NCBI RefSeq assembly: GCF_914767665.1
Contig: NC_059504.1
Span: 47,647,720-47,711,719 of the forward strand
Length of the DNA: 64,000 bases
Direction of reading: 5' to 3'
Origin: Harmonia axyridis
Lineage: Eukaryota > Arthropoda > Insecta > Coleoptera > Coccinellidae
Of the stretch, positions 1-11,478 are shown piece by piece; position 1 is the first letter of the stretch; the number at the start of each line of letters is the position of its first letter. The notes below the pieces were generated by a model. That model was not told where the DNA came from and searched no databases. It saw only the letters and a list, made by a program, of their open reading frames with translations. The translations under genes and the position numbers were made by a program.

Positions 1-535
1 TATCTAAAAATTGATTTGGAAATAACGGAGAAACCACAAGATCGAATTTTTCAATCGAAAGAGTTGTAATGAGATGCATGTATCAGGAGATTATTTACAT
101 AGGTCTCCAGAATCAATACGCACAAGTACCAATCCATTTTAAACAGCATATGAAACAATGCATATCTGATTGAACTCAACATTTTAACTACGAAGGGACA
201 AACAAGAAATAATATTTTACCTAATTATGACAACAATTGCACAATGCACAGTCGACACCTCTTCTCGATATTTCAATAGATGATATTTGAAACTGTGTTC
301 AAGCTACCTAGGAACCTTTTTCCAAGTTCGTTTATCTTTTCGAAGCTATTTGTATAAAATGAATATAGATTTGAATTTTGTAGAAATAAGTGAAAAGCAT
401 AGAAATAATCAGATTGATGGAAGGACACTGCTCTTGTTATAGGAAGGCTCATCAACAGTTGAAACCATAGAAATATTGAGACTCTTAAGGAAAAAAAGGT
501 TTTTGACCATTTTCTGTTATTCATTTTGATACGAA
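1..535. other. AT-rich intergenic sequence
   Basis: I see no gene, RNA or repeat in this stretch. The short open frames (longest about 88 codons) have no recognisable motif and biased AT-rich composition. Confidence 0.5.
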
Positions 536-941
536 TCATACGATGTTATATATTTTTGAAATCAGGAAAAATTGGGCTTTCAGAAAATGGCACAAAAATC
601 TAGTGTTCCCATTGAAAAAAACATAACTTTGGGCCATAGCTTCGTAATTGAAAACCCTTTTGAAAATACGAGCACGCCACTGGATTCTACGTAAAAAAGT
701 GCCTGTATAATGTTTTAATTTCAGAGCTCTATCATCAGTATTAGCGGAGATATAAAAGTTTTTCGATATCGCCATTTTTCCAATTTTCGCTTATAACTCG
801 AAAACAAAAGAAGGTGGCCAAAAACGAAAACTACCCTTTTTAGTTTCTCAGAAAAAGAGATCGAGAAGTGGGTATCAGATTTTGTCTATCTCCTCTGGTT
901 CAAAAGTTGTAGTGCTAAAACATCGAAATTTGCCCACCCTG
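536..941. repeat. Orphan terminal arm of a long-TIR DNA transposon
   Basis: The segment ends in CCACCCTG followed by TA (942-943). The inverse of this is the TACAGGGTGG start used by long-inverted-repeat Tc1/mariner elements in insects. Inward it has the usual simple AT-rich arm sequence. No matching opposite arm or transposase is visible upstream, so this is a solo or truncated arm. The inner boundary is approximate. Confidence 0.5.
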
Positions 942-2220
942 TACATCGGAATTTTGAAAATATGTTTCAATATTCGGAAACACCACTAAAAACTAAACTG
1001 AGTCGTGTACTTCAAATTTTCGCGCAGACAGTTTTACACAAATTTTCAACGTAAATGTTAAGTTTTTAAGAACTTGGATACCTGAAAGTGGTTTGAAGTG
1101 ACTTTTAACAATGAATTTTTGAAAACATTGAATCCATAATAATTTCAAGATAACTTTGTAATTCATTTTTACATTGGTTTTCTTTTTTATAGCTGTATAC
1201 CTCACATTTTGACTTCTATTACAAAGAAATGATGCAGTGCTGTTTTTTTGAAACGAAGGACGATCAAGTGTGTTTTATTTATTTTGTTTAGCCGAATCAA
1301 AAGATTCATCATTGTAAAAAATAAATAACCCTATTTCGATTCTCCTTCCGCATACTGTTGCAATAAATAATAATACCATCGATACCATTAAATCTTACAC
1401 CTTAGGGTTTAAATATCAGTTCAAATAAATAATAAGTAAACAATAAACCTTCAGGATCCGTAATTCTTTTGTACTGCGAAACAACGCATCTACGCACAGT
1501 CAATATTTGACGGCAAAATATTTACAGTCATCGATCCTATTTGAACACGAATTCCCGATGATCGAACGAGAACACAGAGCCCGGCGATCTCATGTATCCC
1601 AGGTAGGTAAATACTGACGTGTCAGAGGGCCTGATCTCTCGGTGGCATACCAGTTTTCTCCTCACGGCTTTACGATAGACTTCGTGGAACCGCTCTTCGG
1701 GGGGCGCTGGCAGGGCCCCAAGAACAATTAGTCAGGCCACATATAATTTCGTATTGACGTGCTAGATGTCAACCTGTCATTCGAAAGAAGACTTTTACGA
1801 TTTCCAAGGAACGCAATGGCAGAAACTGAGGTCACAATGGCCTTAACGCCCGGTTGGTCACGGTTCATCTTTGGGCGAAAACAAACTTGGCCTTGACAAT
1901 TCACTCAGGGAGACATAGTGACTTGGCCGGTCGTAAAAGACGTGTGTGGAATAGGTGTACTCACATGATATCCTTGTTGGGCTGATGCCTATATATTTGA
2001 TTCCGTCGATTCATTGCACGCTTAGAGTACCTTTTGTATAATCACTGTTTGCAATCGTTCAAGAAAAAAATCTAACCAAGTTTTTTTATCGATATTCTGT
2101 TTGAATCTTCTAAAATTTCAACATTCAATTTTGCTAAAAGCTCAAACACTCTGCCGAAATCTTCCAAGATTGGATCATTCCAAAAAGTTTATTCCATACT
2201 TTGATAATGCGAGAACTAAG
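942..2220. other. Intergenic, with a GC-richer island at about 1440-1960
   Basis: No coding region is recognised. The part at 1440-1960 is clearly richer in G+C and CpG than its flanks and holds no long ORF. It could be a regulatory or conserved non-coding element (inference only). 2040-2220 has an open frame without recognisable motifs that leads into the retroelement remnant. Confidence 0.4.
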
Positions 2221-3460
2221 AAGTATCTGGATCTTGGCATGAATATACTACACCTCCTCATCTGGAGTCCTTGCAGGGCATTGCCGCCCCAGGAAGCCCC
2301 TCATAATAATGAGTCTAGCCATCTCAAAAAATGCTTCGGACAAGAGACTTGTAAAAGGTGTTTTTTTTAGAGCTATAGAACTTTAAATTGCAATAAAACA
2401 ACGATGGATTATTCGATTGACATGAATTTTATTCGTCCGCAAGATAATCTTGTGGCATTACATTTTAAATATGATTTCTGGCATATGACCGCCACGGCTG
2501 GATCGGATGTAGTCCAATCTGGACTCCAATTTTCGATGACTTTTTACAACATTTGTGGCCGTATATCGGCAATAACACGGCGAATGTTGTCTTCCAAATG
2601 GTCAAGGGTTTGTGGCTTATCCACATAGACCAATGACTTTACATAACCCCACAGAAAGTAGTCTAGCGGTGTTAAATCACAAGATCTTGGAGGCCAATGC
2701 ACAGGTCCAAAACGTGAAATTAGGCGGTCACCAAACGTGTCTTTCAATAAATCGATTGTGGCACGAGCTGTGTGACATGTTGCGCCGTCTTGTTGGAACC
2801 ACAGCTCCTGGACATCATGGTTGTTCAATTCAGGAATGAAAAAGTTAGTAATCATGGCTCTATACCGATCACCATTGACTGTAACGTTCTGGCCATCATC
2901 GGTTTTGAAGAAGTACGGACCAATGATTCCACCAACCCATAAAGCGCACCAAACAGTCAGTTTTTCTGGATATTACGGTGTTTCGACATACACTTGAGCA
3001 TTAGCTTCACTCCAAATGCGACAGTTTTGTTTGTTGACGTAGCCATTCAACCAGAAGTGCGCTTCATCGCTAAACGAAATGGACGTAGTGCGCGATACGT
3101 ATTCCGCACAAAACCATTATTTTCGAAATAAAATTGCACTATTTGCAAGTGTTGTTCAGGCGTGAGTCTATTCATGATGAATTGCCAAACCAAACTGAGA
3201 ATAAATCACTTGACAGCTGTTAAATCGGTCGCCATCTTGAACAGAAATGCCAACTGAAAGTTATATACCTCGAAAAAAAACACCCGTTTGAAGTGAGGAA
3301 GTAGCCTATTTGAAGCCTTCTTAAATACTGGTATTCACTAGAACTCTAGAACTGGATGACGAGCTGTAGACCATGACTACTAATGGAAAGAACAACTCTG
3401 ATGGGGGCACAACAGACAATAAGATCACGGTGTAATGAAACCCCCTCAAATCTTAATTTG
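2221..3460 (+). pseudogene. Non-LTR retrotransposon 3' tail remnant, split by copy A
   Basis: 2250-2351 and 3290-3460 together align by eye with 24085-24290. The shared words include KKCFGQETC before the interruption and GAAGTGAGG plus TTTAGAACTCTAGAACT-like sequence after it. The other copy reads as the C-terminal end of a reverse transcriptase/RNase H polyprotein (EETPDHLVTECLA-type, Cys/His spaced). It is decayed and not translatable. A DD41D element (2354-3287) sits inside it. The clade is uncertain; the jockey/I group is most likely from the tail motif. Confidence 0.5.
2354..3287 (-). mobile_element. DD41D Tc1/mariner deletion derivative, copy A
   Basis: The termini are AAAGGTGTTTTTTTT at the left and the inverse of ACGGGTGTTTTTTTT at the right, extending as about 40 bp imperfect TIRs. 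It is flanked by TA (2352-2353) and a decayed TT (3288-3289). The minus strand encodes the catalytic part of a DDE transposase (2544-2855) with WFQQDG and CDLTPLDYFLWG. The spacing from the second to the third Asp is 41 residues. The region between about residue 30 and the first catalytic Asp is deleted, as in every other copy that spans that site. The copy also lacks a few bases at the junction and has further stops, so it cannot make transposase. Confidence 0.85.
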
Positions 3461-4413
3461 AATCTATCGGAAAACATTTTGCGTTTGTTCACTCAAATTT
3501 TAAGTAAGCTCCTTTCAAAATGATACACTCACATCAAAGAGTCTCTTCCGCCGAATTATGTAATATTTGTAGCTGCACTGCCATGAAGTTTCATTTGCAA
3601 TTCATAGTTCAAGGCAGATTCAAATTTCGATATTTTTAAGCATTGATTAATATCAAAACTTATTTGAGATCAACTGACCGAATAAGAGTACTATAGATAA
3701 TCGAAGACTTCAAACTCCGCTTAAGTACAGGAGACATTTGAGTAATAATCAACAAGCACCATTTTAAAAATTTTCCATCACTAATAAATCAATCTGAATT
3801 ATATCTGATTTGATTTCAACCAACTCAGTTACGAAATTAGTTTCTTTTCATTTTTCATTCTATTCATCTTTTAATTCCCTTCCACTCATCACATCTCAGA
3901 TTAGTCCACACTCATTACCATCTACTTTCGAAGTAAATTGAGATCGCCCGTATTACCGAACATAAAAAAAAACGTTCCACCTATATATTCAGTACAAATC
4001 GATTATTTCCCGGCCGAGAAACGTTCTCCTCTAATGAGACTTCGGACACGTGGATGCCAGGCGTTTCGGAATCGAAACGAATTACGAATAGTGTCGGAAA
4101 AATTAATTATATTGAAATAAACTTAATAATGCATTCGAGTGGGACGTTCCATTAACACCCACCTTTTCAGCGCTCGAGTGACTTATGCTTTGTTTGCATG
4201 TTGTCAAGCCGTGCGTGTGGCGGCGCACAAGATGTGTGGAGGAAATTCGTACCAATTTCTCTCTCTACTGTTTACTTACTGCTAGGAGAAATGCTTATCC
4301 AATAATACGTCTATTCTCATTATATCATACATGAATTGAGAACTGGCAACACTGATATTGCCAGGTGAAATCTGATATTGACATCGTAAAATTTGACAAT
4401 TCTGTGCTATAAG
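3461..4413. other. Intergenic sequence
   Basis: No gene is recognised. 3900-4260 is somewhat GC-richer, with TAATTA-type words and no coding signal. 4414 begins a fold-back repeat. Confidence 0.4.
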
Positions 4414-5325
4414 TACCGCCATAATTTGACCCCCCCTTTAACTTTGTTACTAAAAGAGGTACGAAAAACTGTTTTCTACAAAAGTTTCACGAGATCGTTA
4501 TTATAATAATAATAATATACAGAGTGGGCAACATACAGATTGCAACTTCATTTTTTCAAATGGAACACCCTGTATATTTTTCTATATTTGACTAGCTCTT
4601 TTCCCATGACTTCGAATATATAACATATTTTAGGTCTATCTCTCTCATTCTGAGTACCACAGAGTTTCAAATTTCAAGAACCACCTGGCATGCTCAGTAA
4701 TCAGTTTTCAAATGGTAGGCTGCGATAACTCAAAATGCCCTTTGCCTTTTTTGAACTGTCCCGTTGGCAACGATATGACATACGTTTTCCATTATAAATT
4801 GGATTTGGATGCAACTATATTCTCTCCTTGTAGCTTTCATATTTTTATTGTTCTTCACATAAAGTGAAAATATTTCAAATTTTTCCGCTTCTGTGTAGTG
4901 CATATTCGATGAATAGTTTCATTCAATGATAAACGTATGTCATATATCGTTGCCAACGAGATAACTCAAAAAGGGGCATTTCGAATTATCGCAGCCTTCC
5001 ACTTGAAAACTGATTACTTAGCTTGCCAGGTGGTTCTTGAAATTTGAAACTCTGTGGTACTCAGAATAAAAGAGAGATAGGCCAAACATGAGTTATATAT
5101 TCGAAATCAGGGGAAAAAGAGCTAGTCAAATATAGAAAAATATACAGGGTGTTCAATTTGAAAAAACGAAGTTGCAATCAATATGTCGCCCACTCTGTAT
5201 ATATTTCGTTTTGTGAAATAATTTTAAAAAATACTAGTCGATTTCGTGAAACTTTTGTAGAAAACTTTTTTTTGTACCTCTTTTAGTAACAAAGTTAAAG
5301 GGGGGGGGGGGGTCAAATTACGGTG
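4414..5325. repeat. Fold-back element, arms about 400 bp
   Basis: 4414-4800 is repeated in inverse orientation at about 4930-5325. Examples are the ACCGCCATAATTTGACCCCC start against the inverse of GGGGGTCAAATTACGGT, and CGATATGACATACGTTT against AAACGTATGTCATATATCG. Nested inside, 4520-5197 has the termini CAGAGTGGGC...GCCCACTCTG flanked by TATA, which look like TA-target transposon ends. No transposase is visible. The right arm contains a poly-G run (about 5300-5312), the left a shorter poly-C run. Confidence 0.75.
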
Positions 5326-5396
5326 AAAAACCGATTTGAGTACGAGCACAATTTTTGTTGTTTATAGTAAATTGAAAATTTCATCTCTGCTAAAAT

Positions 5397-6396
5397 ATGG
5401 ATTTAACTCGTGAAAATATCTCGAAGTTATGAGAATTATGACTTTCTTACTTAAGAAAAATGCATCTATCAACTAAATTCAACTTTTGACGATGAAGCAC
5501 CATTTGAAGCCTCTGTATATCGCTGGTACACTGATTCAAACGTGGACGTAGTTCGCTCACGGACGAAGTTGAAGAAGGTCGTCCAAAATCATTCGTTGTG
5601 CCGGAAAATATTGAAGCTGTGCAAAAACTAATAGGAGAAGATCGTTATATGACATATCAGGAAATTGAGAGATGTTTAAGCATTAGTAGGACTAACATAC
5701 AGAAGATTTTGCACGGACATTTGTGTGTTCGGTAGCTCTGTGCAAGTTGGATTCCACATTTGTTGAATGATGCTCAAAAAATTGTTAGTTTCGATTGGTG
5801 CCGTGAAATGATTTCAAAATACAAATGTGGTGCATCCAAAGCGGTATACAACATCGTCACAGGTGACGAGTTGTTAATTTATGCATTGTGAAGCAAAGCC
5901 AACAAAAGTTGTTCATTCTCGAAGCGTTAAGAAGCAAATGGTGGCGTCTTTATACATGAAAACTGGTCGTGTGGCAATTGTGGCTCTTGAGAAACAAAAG
6001 AACGGTTAATTCAGAGTGGTATGAAACCATTTTTTTGTCTTAAGTTTTCCGTGAATTGAGAAAAACAAACCCAAAACGACGAATCATCTTGCATCATGAC
6101 TATGCGAGCTCACACACATCAAATGCAACGAATGAGTATTTGGACACACAAAAAATCAAATTAATGGGTCATCCGCCTTACAGCCCCGACTTGGCAACGA
6201 ATTACTTCTTCCTCTTCCCAGAAATTGAAAATAAACTCCGTGGACAACGATTTTCATCGCCCCAAGATGCGGTTGAGGCCTTCAAAACGCATGTTTTAGA
6301 ACTACCATCTTCTGACTGAAAAATTACTTCGAATGATGGTTCAATCGGGTTCAAAAGTGTATAGATCTTGAAGGCGGTTATTTTGAAGAGCAGTAA
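5397..6396 (+). pseudogene. DD34D mariner transposase, decayed
   Basis: The frame starts at ATGGATTTAACTCGTG and ends at the TAA after the C-terminal YFEEQ, about the usual 345-codon mariner length. The order is normal: N-terminal helix-turn-helix region (FDDEAPFEASVYRWY), second HTH (YMTYQEIERCLSISRTNIQ), WIPHLL linker, first catalytic segment IVTGDE, then HHDYASSHTS and HPPYSPDLA. Where the third Asp is expected, 34 residues after the second, the sequence has Tyr (LATNYFFLFP). Several stops and frameshifts break the frame around 5734-6050. It is a dead copy in a family well known in insects. Confidence 0.85.
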
Positions 6397-6895
6397 AATC
6401 GCTTTTTAATTTATTGTATTCTCAATACCTACAATATATATATATAGTACAATTCCTGAAGTTTTTGAACACTGGTATACGAACAAATCGATTTTTTATT
6501 TCGTCAGAGAGTCTTTAATTTTAAGCCGTGAAATATGACAAAAGACCTGCTTTGATTATGAAAATCTGCCATCTTCCTATCTGCTTGCAGAGTTAATAGA
6601 AGCAAACATTCTTTGGATCAATGAAATTCCCAAGAATGACTCTAAACAATGGCACCAATGGTGTCTACCCTTGAAATTTCTTCGCCTAGTAGGGGGTGCG
6701 CCTCACAAGTCGTGGTATGCACCATCATGGTGATTTATATATTAGCGTTTCGAAAACCCATCAGACTAACTTGCAAAGTTGTCACAGTTGGAAAAATAAA
6801 TTACATTTTACGCTCTATCACTTTCAGTTACAGTAACAGAACTTCGTATCCGAGGAATTTTTGGCGTTACAAATTCTTATAAGAAATTGTCCGTT
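6397..6895. other. Intergenic between two opposed mariner remnants
   Basis: Holds a short (AT)n run near 6432-6446 and decayed sequence. 6649-6882 is open for 77 codons but has no motif. Part of it may be the missing 3' end of the neighbouring minus-strand mariner. Confidence 0.35.
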
Positions 6896-7825
6896 GAAAT
6901 TCTAGTTGTCTCCAGTTTCGGCAATTACTTCTTCATAGGCGCTGAATTTATTTCCAGCGAGCATTCTTTTGAGGTCTGAGAACACGAAAAAGTCGCTGGG
7001 GGCCAGATCTGGCGAATACAGTGGATGGAGATTCAATTCGAACCCCAATTCATGCAATTTTGCCATTGTTTTCATTGATTTGTGACACGGCGCATTGTCT
7101 TAATGGAACAGCACTTCTTTTTTCTTCAAATGGGGTCGTTTTTTAACTATTTCATCCTTTAAACGATCCAATTACGCTATATAATAATCGCTGTTAATGG
7201 TCTGGCCTTTTTGGAGGTAATCAATGAATATTATACCTTGCGCATCCCAGAATACTGATGGCATAACCTTGCCAGCTGACCGTTTTACTTCGCTTCGCAC
7301 TCCGGACTGAAATTATTGAGCCATGTTTTATCCATTGTCACATATCGACCCAAAAATTCAGATTTATTTATTATTTATTTATTGCACTTGAACAGATTCA
7401 AACACTGCTCAGAATAATTAACACGTTCCGTTTGTTGCTTTTGATCGATTGTAAGCTCGCGCGGCACCCATTTTGCACACAGCTTTCTCATGTACAAATA
7501 TTCGTCAATGATATGATTTACACGTTCAGATGATATCTTCACAATGTCTATTATCTTGACCAACTTCACTTTACGGTCATTCAAAATTATTTTGTGAACT
7601 TTTTTGATTTTTTCGTCGGTGACAGTCTCTTTTGGGCGTCAACTGCGTTCGCCGTCTACGGTGCTCATTTCACCACGTTTAAACTTAGCATACCAATCAG
7701 TGCTGATTGATTTTCCTGTTGCAGACCCCGGAAACTCTTCATCAAGTCAAGATTTTGATTCAACTGTATTTTTTCCCTTCAAAAAGCATTATTTTATCAG
7801 CACACGAAATTCTTTTTTTTTTACA
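6896..7825 (-). pseudogene. DD34D mariner transposase, second lineage, decayed
   Basis: Reading the minus strand from about 7825, the N-terminus has the mariner-type KEFRVLIK..FLKGKNTVE motif. It is followed by WYAKFKRGEMST, the second HTH (KISSERVNHIIDEYLYMRKL), CAKWVPRELTIDQKQQ, then SVFWDAQGIIFIDYL, the second catalytic segment (LFH-DNAPCHKS) and LYSPDLAPSDFFVF with the third Asp kept. Stops interrupt it, including one just before DNAPCH. The C-terminal ~35 residues are not recognisable. It differs strongly from the mariner at 5397-6396, so it is a separate subfamily. Sequence at about 7850-7980 resembles a mariner 5' leader. Confidence 0.8.
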
Positions 7826-8879
7826 TTTTTTTTCAAATAACAAAAGTAGTTGGACTGCTGGCTAATTTTGACACGTATCGTTTGAAGGTTGGTACCGAGG
7901 TTGTTACTAACTAAAAAGCATATGGATTTAATACTAGCAACGCCATCTGTGCATCAGACAGAGGACTTATCAATTGGCCTAATATTTCTGAGGAACAGAA
8001 TTTGTTATTCACTTGAAATATATTTGTAATTAATCTAAGTATATATAAAACCGCTTGCACATATACGTCAAACTATAAACGTAAAATCACAGCCCAAACG
8101 GGACCATCTAGAGCAAAAATGACAAGAATAAGACCCCCCTCAAAATCGTCTGGAGATCCCGGGAAAAATCCCAAACCTTCGATTCTCCCCGCGGTTTTCG
8201 AGTATACGGGGTGTTTCGGATCATTTTGACATTTCAAGTCCCATATTTCTGTGGTATCTGTGGACAATTTGGCTGTCAGTGTCATGTTAATAATAAATAT
8301 TCCATTTCGATATATGAAAGTTCTTGAAAAAGTTTGCAGTTTCCAAAATTGTTATTCAATATTTAAATAATGCCGACAGATAAAATGCAATGTCTTCGGC
8401 GAATCGAAAATTCGATAGATATTTGTCAAAATTTGGAAATGAACATTGATATCATCATCGAATGCATTTTCCTCAACTCAGGTTCGTTTGAAGGGTTTGT
8501 ATTATTTGGATGAATGTTACTTTATTTCAGGAATTTTTCGTTTATTTTCCACAAACTATAAAACTACATTCCCTTTCGTGAGAATTTGAATTTATTGCGA
8601 CAGAAGATGGAACTACCAAAGAGAACAGAAGCTTCATTCATCAATTCAGTCTTGGATTGGAGTAAAAATTATGCTACTATGAAACAGTATTAAACAGATA
8701 GAAAAACTCCTTATAGATAATTCACAATTGGCTTTATTACTGGAAAAAAAGAGCCAAGTTAGTCAGATAATAGTCGAAAGTTTCCATGTGTTTTTTGAAT
8801 ATCTAAAATATACACTTTTACGACAGAGGAGTGCAAAAATATAAGTGACCACTCCGTTTTTGAAGAATTTGAGTGCAGT
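7826..8879. other. Intergenic with transposon-end fragments
   Basis: 8200-8240 contains TATACGGGGTGTTTCGG, a TA-flanked terminus like those of the long-TIR elements here, with no partner arm identified. The rest (8300-8880) is AT-rich. 8400-8560 resembles 10680-10800 (see the repeat pair). No gene is supported. Confidence 0.35.
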
Positions 8880-9240
8880 GCTGTTGAATTTATAATGAAT
8901 AAGTCAAATCTTTCATACTAATAATTTCAACTATATATACCCTGTTATATTATTTTCCGCTCAACTGAAACATGTATTAATAAACCTTGGAAATTAGAGA
9001 CTCTCAAACTTATAACCTGATTTCTCAAAAAGGTTTTACCAAGATAAGATATTATAGGTAATTGCTTATGAGGTAACATAGGCTATGGGTATTTGAAAGG
9101 CAAGTCTATTCATTATGTCTCTTTTTAGTTGGTTTATTATAGCTATACTGAATATTTCTAAAAATAACATTCACTTTAGATGTGAATTAATTAAATTTGG
9201 ACTTATGCATCATAGCATATATGACTATGAAATTGAGAAA
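8880..9240. repeat. Dispersed duplicate, copy 1 (partner 10470-10660)
   Basis: Shares runs with 10470-10660 such as GCTCAACTGAAA, TAATAAACCTTGGAAAT, ACCTGATTTCTCA and TTATTATAGCTATACTGAATAT. The same order is kept, with about 80-90% similarity by eye. The minus-strand reading of both copies gives a related peptide (EKSGYK..SLISKVY..FQLS), open in copy 2 and broken here. The identity is unknown; it could be a duplicated exon or a mobile element fragment. Confidence 0.5.
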
Positions 9241-9764
9241 GACATATTCTTCTAAATTCCATTATTAAGTCTTTTGAATAGTACTTTGAAGATATTGATT
9301 TCAATAACGTATGGAATATATCAGTTAAAATACTAGTCAAAATGTAACGACAGAAATAAATTTTGAAGGATCATTCAGTATATGAAGAATTTTAACATGG
9401 CAGTCACTTTCGAAATTGGTATCAATTTTGCAGCAATTCAATGAAGGTATAAAATACTTTAAAAAGCAACTATTTATTGAAAATTTCCATGTCATGAATG
9501 ATCAAATTTGTATACAAATGTAGATACCTACCTATTTGTTCACTAAAGTTTCCAATCTTTTAATCGTTATAGGAATAGGTGCTATATGGCCATTTCAAAA
9601 ATGCTATCCTACTGATTTATTCATTGCTTTTCATTTTGGTAAAAATTAAATTTTTCATTGATTCAGATCCAAAGTTAACATTTGAAAAAATCAAGTCAAA
9701 CCCACTAATATGGGTCAATAGTATTGGTCGATACAATTTTAGTACCGATTTCAAATACTCAGTT
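9241..9764. other. AT-rich intergenic sequence
   Basis: No gene is recognised. The minus-strand continuation of the copia fragment may extend into 9560-9760, but the expected RNase H motifs are not legible. Confidence 0.35.
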
Positions 9765-10090
9765 CCTTTTGACTGAAGTAAAAATTGAACAATGATCTTT
9801 GTATCTTGAAATGAGTTTTGCATTTTTCCAGTGTTCAACAATGAGATAATTATTAAATTGACTCAAGAAATTAACAGAGTATGCTATATCAGGACTAGTT
9901 AATACTGCTAAAGATGTTAATAAACCTATTAATTTCTTATATGGTTCATCATTACAACTCTCTTTTGTTGAATCAAAATTCAATTTAGTTTTCACATGTT
10001 CACAATCAGACATGTTGAATTATTGCAATACATATTTGAAGAATATAATCGATAGCTTTACTACCTTTTCCATAATTTCTAGTAATATTC
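9765..10090 (-). pseudogene. Ty1/copia Pol fragment (end of RT, start of RNase H)
   Basis: The minus strand reads FNMSDCEHVKTKL, then PYKKLIGLLTSLAVLTSPDI, AYSVNFLSQFNN and EHWKNAKLISRYKDHC. This order is typical of the thumb/connection of copia-type polymerases (YRxLIGSLMYLxxxTRPDI, SxxxHWxAxKRxLRYLKGT). A stop lies upstream of the FNMSDC segment and no protease, integrase or LTRs are seen. It is a short, dead fragment. Confidence 0.75.
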
Positions 10091-10317
10091 ATCCCTAATC
10101 ATTTTTTAGCTTCCCCTAATTTCTTAATCATAAAATTTTCTATCAGAAAATTAATTCAGAATTAACATTAGTTGAAACAAAAAGTCATCCACGTACAATG
10201 CAACAATAGTAAGCCAATTATTTTTTGATTTATGTAAATACTATGATCAATTGTTGATCTTTTGAAACTTATATCTATCAAAATTTTATTTACTATATAG
10301 GACATAAATTGCCCTGT

Positions 10318-10593
10318 TTAATTCACTTCTGAGTAAAACCCAGAGCCACAAGTCTCGTTGTATAACATAGCATCAATACAATCTTCAGATACTAAAAAAC
10401 TCCTCAGTTCGTCAGGAATTTCCAATAGGTCCTTCAAATTGTTGCAATTATATTGTATTTCTTCCCAAAATATGGAATAGAAGAATAATTTGCTGCTCAA
10501 CTGAAAAATGTATTGATAAACCTTGGAAATGAGGGACTTCTTATAACCTGATTTCTCAGATATGGGTATCCGAAAGGTAGATCTATTATTCAT
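10318..10593 (-). CDS. Unidentified 91-codon ORF in duplicated segment
   Basis: It is open from ATG to stop on the minus strand. The N-terminal half (IPISEKSGYKKSLISKVYQY) corresponds to the decayed copy at 8880-9110. I do not recognise a family. It has no signal peptide or membrane segment of convincing length. It may be one exon of an expanded gene, or part of a mobile element whose other parts are gone. The duplication argues for a repeat rather than a unique host gene. Confidence 0.25.
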   Translation of the reverse strand: MNNRSTFRIPISEKSGYKKSLISKVYQYIFQLSSKLFFYSIFWEEIQYNCNNLKDLLEIPDELRSFLVSEDCIDAMLYNETCGSGFYSEVN

Positions 10594-10660
10594 TCTGCCT
10601 CTTTTCAGTTTGTTTATTACAGCTATACTGAATATTCCTAAAACAAAAATCTCACTGTAG
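10470..10660. repeat. Dispersed duplicate, copy 2 (partner 8880-9240)
   Basis: See 8880-9240. Downstream, 10680-10800 also resembles 8400-8560 (AATATTTGTCAAAA, AACATTGA, TTTATTTCAGG), so two separate blocks are shared between these neighbourhoods but in a different order. Confidence 0.5.
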
Positions 10661-11478
10661 GTCTTTTCATAGATCTTATCGAACGATTATGTAAATTCAA
10701 TATTTGTCAAAACTGAAAATAAACATTGAATGCAATTTCTTTATTTCAGGTAATATTTCTATTAATGAGTCAATTGAATAAATGTAACTTCATTTTAGGG
10801 CTCACAAGTAAATATCCAATGGAATGATAGCCCTTAAAATATATCTATTATTCATTTTGAATTGACTTACAAGAATATCAATATTTTCATCGGCAAGACA
10901 TAAAACGACAAATTTTCTTTCAAAGTTGAAATTCAGAGAAAAATATGCTAATAATTGTCTATTGTAACTATTAAATGAACAAAAAAAGGACCATAAAAAG
11001 GATTACAACTTAACTAACAAACATAAACTTTTTTTGTCAATTTTTTCCACCCATCATCAATTAAATTTGGACTTATGCATCATACATGTCTCTATAAAGA
11101 AGAAATGTGCTAATTTAAAATCTTAATGTTGGGATTATATTATTATTCAATATTCTCTAAAAATTTTTTACAAACTTATAAGCACGAATACCTTTCTTGA
11201 AAGACTGACGCTCACATTTTGATTATTCATTTCTCCCAAATTCTTCAAAGAAAGGAATTGCCATTTCTGGAAAAATGAGATCTGAGGATTTGGTTGATAT
11301 CGGTTATTTTTTATTCATTATTAAAGAATACAATATACGATTTATATTTCAACAAATTTTTAAGACATGCGTATGACTGACATTATGATCATAGAGAAAT
11401 CTTTGTTTATGGTTATGACTGCGTTCGGCAAATCCACACTAGGGATGGGCAAAGGTCAGAAAACTATCGATATCTATA
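10661..11478. other. AT-rich intergenic sequence
   Basis: No gene is recognised. 11055-11080 repeats a short stretch of 9188-9215 (AATTAAATTTGGACTTATGC). Confidence 0.4.

Noticed and set aside
2101..2370. 89-codon plus-strand frame
   Set aside because: Its C-terminal half is non-LTR tail and the last residues come from copy A; not a gene.
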